This document shows positions 20,067-22,260 of a stretch of DNA of 22,260 nucleotides, one piece after another. The DNA lies in NCBI GenBank assembly GCA_964462325.1, contig CAYWYQ010000010.1:1-22260 (forward strand), given 5' to 3'. A model generated the notes under the pieces. It saw nothing but the letters and a program-made list of their open reading frames with translations, searched no databases and had not been told where the DNA came from. This stretch comes from CAYFMS01 sp964462325 (lineage in GTDB: Bacteria > Patescibacteriota > Patescibacteriia > UBA9934). The position numbers and the translations under genes are program-made. Positions within the stretch are counted from its first letter, which is position 1. The number at the start of each line of letters is the position of its first letter.

Positions 20067-21210
20067 AGTTGGCGGTGCACAACAGGAAGGACTGGATGTC
20101 GTCCTTCCAGGTGGGATCACATTGGCCGTCTTCGATGCCGAGATCGGTTGCGTCTTGTCCGCGTTCGACGGTGCAAACGATTTCGATCTCGCTGGACGAG
20201 ACGGCGAAGTATGTTTGACTTGCGTCACTGTCCCAACGCGAGGGCGTGAGATGGTCCACGCCATCAGGCATTGTTCCATGCCCGTAGCCACTGAAGACCA
20301 GCAGGTCTCCGGGTTCGATCGGGAAGTCTGTGATGACCCATTCCTGCGTTCCAGGAATGTCCCCATCGATGATGCCGAGTCCGTCAATGAACCAATAACC
20401 GTCTCCGGTCGTGACATTGAACGAGAAGACCTCGGCGTTCTCGACGGTCACGTCGAATGTGAACTTGAGGTCCGCATCTACGTAGCAGTCGGTCACTGCG
20501 TACGCATTGCCGTCGTCGCAGTCGAACAGGTTACCGACTTCGTACATGACTTCGTCTGCCATGCACGCGTCACGGTAGACGCCGATGTCATTGATGTCGG
20601 CGTATCCGTCGCCGTCGGCGTCGATGTAGCACAGGACGTTGCAATCTTCGAAGATGCTGTCGTCTTCGTCGTCGCAGTCGTCGTTGTTCAAGCTTCCTTC
20701 GATCAGGAGGCAGGTCTCCTCCGAGATCTCGAAACCGTCATCGTTCTCGTCACCGTACCCGTCGCCGTCGTCGTCTTCGTAGCACAGGACGTCCGATACG
20801 ACGTCGCAGTTTTCGAAGACGCTGTCATCTTCGTCGTCGCAATCGTCGCTCGTCAGACTGTATGTCCCGGCGGTCACCAGGGCGTCGCAGTCGTCGACCG
20901 GCATGTCGACGCCAGCGGCGTTTTCGTCACCGTACCCATCGCCGTCGCCGTCGATGTAGCACAGGACATCACCGGAACCCGTGTCGATGCCCGTATCCGT
21001 GTCGGTATCGGTGTCCGTGTCGGTATCGGTGTCCGTGTCGGTATCCGTGTCCGTATCAGTGTCCGTATCCGTGTCGGTGTCCGTGTCCGTGTCCGTGTCC
21101 GTGTCCGCGAAACCGGTGTCACCGGTATCGCCCGGATCCCCGGGATTGCCCGGACCACCTCCTCCGAAGAAGAAGGTCCAGAGAAGGAACATAAATTTCA
21201 TGAACGACAT
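20065..21210 (-). CDS. MopE-like exported protein with Asp-Thr repeat
   Basis: This 381-aa protein starts MSFMKFMFLLW, a short hydrophobic export segment without a clear cleavage site. Then come a Gly-x-y run (GPGNPGDPGDTGDTG), about 19 Asp-Thr dipeptides, and three units of YxDxDGDGYGDEN / DDCDDEDDS...C type (calcium-loop and Cys motifs as in MopE-like proteins). Residues about 240-381 form a beta-rich domain with Cys in IVCTVERG, GQCDP and LLCTAN. The ATG at 21210 is chosen because GGAGG stands 5 bases upstream; an in-frame ATG at 21222 would put that SD inside the gene. It is GC-rich and flanked on both sides by AT-rich DNA. It is related in design to the 744-aa lipoprotein. Likely role: Ca/metal-binding surface or secreted protein (inference). 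Confidence 0.88.
   Translation of the reverse strand: MSFMKFMFLLWTFFFGGGGPGNPGDPGDTGDTGFADTDTDTDTDTDTDTDTDTDTDTDTDTDTDTDTDTDTDTGIDTGSGDVLCYIDGDGDGYGDENAAGVDMPVDDCDALVTAGTYSLTSDDCDDEDDSVFENCDVVSDVLCYEDDDGDGYGDENDDGFEISEETCLLIEGSLNNDDCDDEDDSIFEDCNVLCYIDADGDGYADINDIGVYRDACMADEVMYEVGNLFDCDDGNAYAVTDCYVDADLKFTFDVTVENAEVFSFNVTTGDGYWFIDGLGIIDGDIPGTQEWVITDFPIEPGDLLVFSGYGHGTMPDGVDHLTPSRWDSDASQTYFAVSSSEIEIVCTVERGQDATDLGIEDGQCDPTWKDDIQSFLLCTAN
20992..21105. repeat. 6-bp minisatellite encoding (Asp-Thr)n
   Basis: Nineteen hexamers of the form NGTRTC (mostly CGTGTC, GGTATC, CGTATC on the plus strand) encode Asp-Thr in the MopE-like protein. Codons vary between units, so it is not a pure repeat. Length change by multiples of 6 would stay in frame. 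Confidence 0.9.
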
Positions 21211-21251
21211 TGTCGCCTCCATCGCCAGCAGAAAACTCCACTGGCACGTTG

Positions 21252-21328
21252 TAACTTCCAGATTATCCGGAAGTCCACGAAATGACTCGTGGCCGCAAAA
21301 TATAGCAAAAAATGGGGTATTTTGTCAA
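21252..21328 (-). promoter_or_regulatory. Promoter and hairpin leader of minus-strand MopE-like gene
   Basis: On the minus strand TTGACA (21328-21323), an 18-base spacer and TG-C-TATATT (-10 at 21304-21299) form a near-consensus promoter. The leader of about 80 bases has hairpins CCACGA...TCGTGG (21292-21275) and ACTTCCGGA-TAA-TCTGGAAGT (about 21272-21252), and a GCCAG/CTGGC pair nearer the SD. Confidence 0.75.
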
Positions 21329-21345
21329 GGAAAAATAGGTCAATA

Positions 21346-21354
21346 TGCTATACT
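21346..21354 (+). promoter_or_regulatory. Extended -10 promoter for membrane hypothetical
   Basis: TG-C-TATACT (hexamer 21349-21354) points rightward, 26 bases before the ATG at 21380. There is no clear -35, and it is divergent from the MopE-like promoter. Confidence 0.5.
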
Positions 21355-21379
21355 TTTTTCGTAGATTCTCTCAAAAAAT

Positions 21380-22219
21380 ATGAATAAAATGAACAATAAT
21401 GGCCAATATAAGCCAAAAACCAATAAAATGCTACTGTTGGCACTTTGTTTTATCTCACTATTAATTATTGCGGTACTCGTATTGTTTTCGCTGTATTTAG
21501 CGAATTATTTCTCAAATGACACTAAAGCAACTCTATATGAACCCGAAGTGGTATTAGAGGAAGAAAAAGTGCTTGAAATGATAGAAGAGGAGGTACAAGA
21601 TCCTATTGTACCGGAAATAGAAACGCAAAATAGCATATACACAGAAAATACGTCTAGAAATATAGACTTTTCTATTGAATCAACCTATTTGAATGAATAC
21701 AGGAATACAACAACGGTTTCGGGATGCGAATTAGTTGGCTCGCATGCTGGATTATCGGCGGCTGATATAACAGAGGCACATATTTCACAGATTTTTCCAG
21801 ATTTAGCACCGGCGGAATTAACGCAGATGACATCAGATCTCTATCGTACACTTGAAAATCTAGATCTGAATCTTCATAAACACTGCCAAGGGGATGATTG
21901 GCAATTATTAACGATAGGTAAAACGACAAGTGATCAACTCATTCTATTACAAGTAGAGTCTTCACCGGTAAATAATGGGCTTCTGGTTTTGAATCAATAT
22001 CCTCCAATTGAGGGAGTGATTGATTTCACCTATGACGTCATTGACTTCGGTGATTTTGTTGGGGTTTGGCACGGGTACGGAGATGCAGGGATGGTGACTT
22101 GGGAAGTACATGCGATTGATTTTGAAACAAATACTCTCGAACAATATGAATCGTGTCGTGTACAGGCGTTTATGGATCCTGGTCAATTAACATGTGAGAG
22201 AGAATATATTGCTCCATAA
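21380..22219 (+). CDS. Single-span membrane hypothetical protein
   Basis: This 279-aa protein has no recognised family. After a polar, basic N-terminus, residues about 17-42 form a long hydrophobic span. A Glu-rich stalk follows (about 55-80, EEEKVLEMIEEEVQ), then an external domain from about 100 with four Cys (SGCELV, KHCQGD, ESCRVQ, LTCERE) that could form two disulfides. Asp/Glu-rich, beta-like segments make up the rest. Composition is AT-rich like the core genes. Its TAA overlaps a following ATG (TAATG), suggesting an operon with the gene cut by the window end. Confidence 0.75.
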   Translation: MNKMNNNGQYKPKTNKMLLLALCFISLLIIAVLVLFSLYLANYFSNDTKATLYEPEVVLEEEKVLEMIEEEVQDPIVPEIETQNSIYTENTSRNIDFSIESTYLNEYRNTTTVSGCELVGSHAGLSAADITEAHISQIFPDLAPAELTQMTSDLYRTLENLDLNLHKHCQGDDWQLLTIGKTTSDQLILLQVESSPVNNGLLVLNQYPPIEGVIDFTYDVIDFGDFVGVWHGYGDAGMVTWEVHAIDFETNTLEQYESCRVQAFMDPGQLTCEREYIAP

Positions 22220-22260
22220 TGTCTATTAATCCTTCGCAAAAAGAGATACGATCTACACTT
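22219..22260 (+). CDS. Start of a downstream gene (cut by window end)
   Basis: ATG at 22219-22221 overlaps the preceding TAA by one base and opens a frame MSINPSQKEIRSTL that runs to the window end without a stop. Only 14 codons are visible, so no product can be named; the coupled start is the main support. Confidence 0.45.
   Translation, partial: MSINPSQKEIRSTL

Noticed and set aside
20992..21105. Short tandem repeats as a CRISPR or regulatory iteron array
   Set aside because: The period is 6 bases, in frame and coding for Asp-Thr; there are no spacers.
20122..21285. Long plus-strand open frame (387 codons) opposite the MopE-like gene
   Set aside because: It is an antisense shadow: the Asp/Thr/Gly-rich minus-strand gene avoids stops on the other strand, giving Val/Ser/Arg-rich low-complexity sequence. 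The minus gene has the promoter, SD, terminator and family motifs.
6114..22260. Alternative genetic code (UGA as glycine)
   Set aside because: Several genes end properly at TGA (ndh and both MopE-like genes), and conserved proteins contain no in-frame TGA.

Overview
The window looks like a Patescibacteria (Candidate Phyla Radiation) chromosome segment, possibly from the Uhrbacteria/Magasanikbacteria/Peregrinibacteria side; the lineage is inferred. Supporting signs are compact single-copy core genes with very short leaders, reduced or divergent enzymes (a MetK of 342 aa, an EF-Ts of 197 aa), a TM0106-type RecB-like nuclease, many single-span or signal-peptide hypothetical proteins, and otherwise moderately AT-rich DNA. 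TGA is used as a normal stop (for example ndh and the 744-aa lipoprotein), so the UGA-glycine code of Gracilibacteria/SR1 is not in use.

Layout. (1) 1-3690 is a visibly GC-rich island: a signal-peptide/coiled-coil/beta-rich envelope protein and a 744-aa MopE-like lipoprotein full of DxDxDG loops and DCxD...DNDCDG repeats. (2) 3711-4441 is a REP-associated tyrosine transposase (RAYT/IS200-like) unit bounded by palindromes. (3) 4453-6113 is a strong promoter, a structured leader, and rpsB-tsf. (4) 6192-11323 is a tight glycolytic operon, gap-doxX-ndh-pgk-eno, with a respiratory/NADH-oxidising pair inserted between GAPDH and PGK. (5) 11320-15715 holds dinB (Y-family polymerase), uppS, two small hypothetical genes, lexA and metK. 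(6) 15746-19360 holds a membrane hypothetical, a C2H2-zinc-finger/TM protein, a lipoprotein cyclophilin, the RecB-like nuclease and a Cys-rich exported small protein. (7) 19361-20064 is gene-poor: a possible gene remnant, two terminators, a REP-like hairpin and an array of seven short palindromes interleaved with two perfect DnaA boxes. (8) 20065-21210 is a second GC-rich MopE-like gene on the minus strand with an Asp-Thr repeat. (9) 21380 onward is another membrane hypothetical and the start of a following gene.

Functional themes. Glycolysis is coupled to NADH oxidation in one transcription unit. SOS functions (lexA, dinB) lie close together, and lexA has an unusual four-half-site operator. 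Two separate GC-rich loci encode putative Ca/metal-binding exported proteins. Four exact TGTGGATAA (DnaA-box) sequences, all in the same orientation and all intergenic, occur at the rpsB promoter, between lexA and metK, and twice in the palindrome array. This suggests DnaA-linked control or a replication-related locus. Many core genes appear leaderless or nearly so, while the GC-rich island genes and the transposase carry clear Shine-Dalgarno sequences. No tRNA, rRNA or CRISPR array was recognised.
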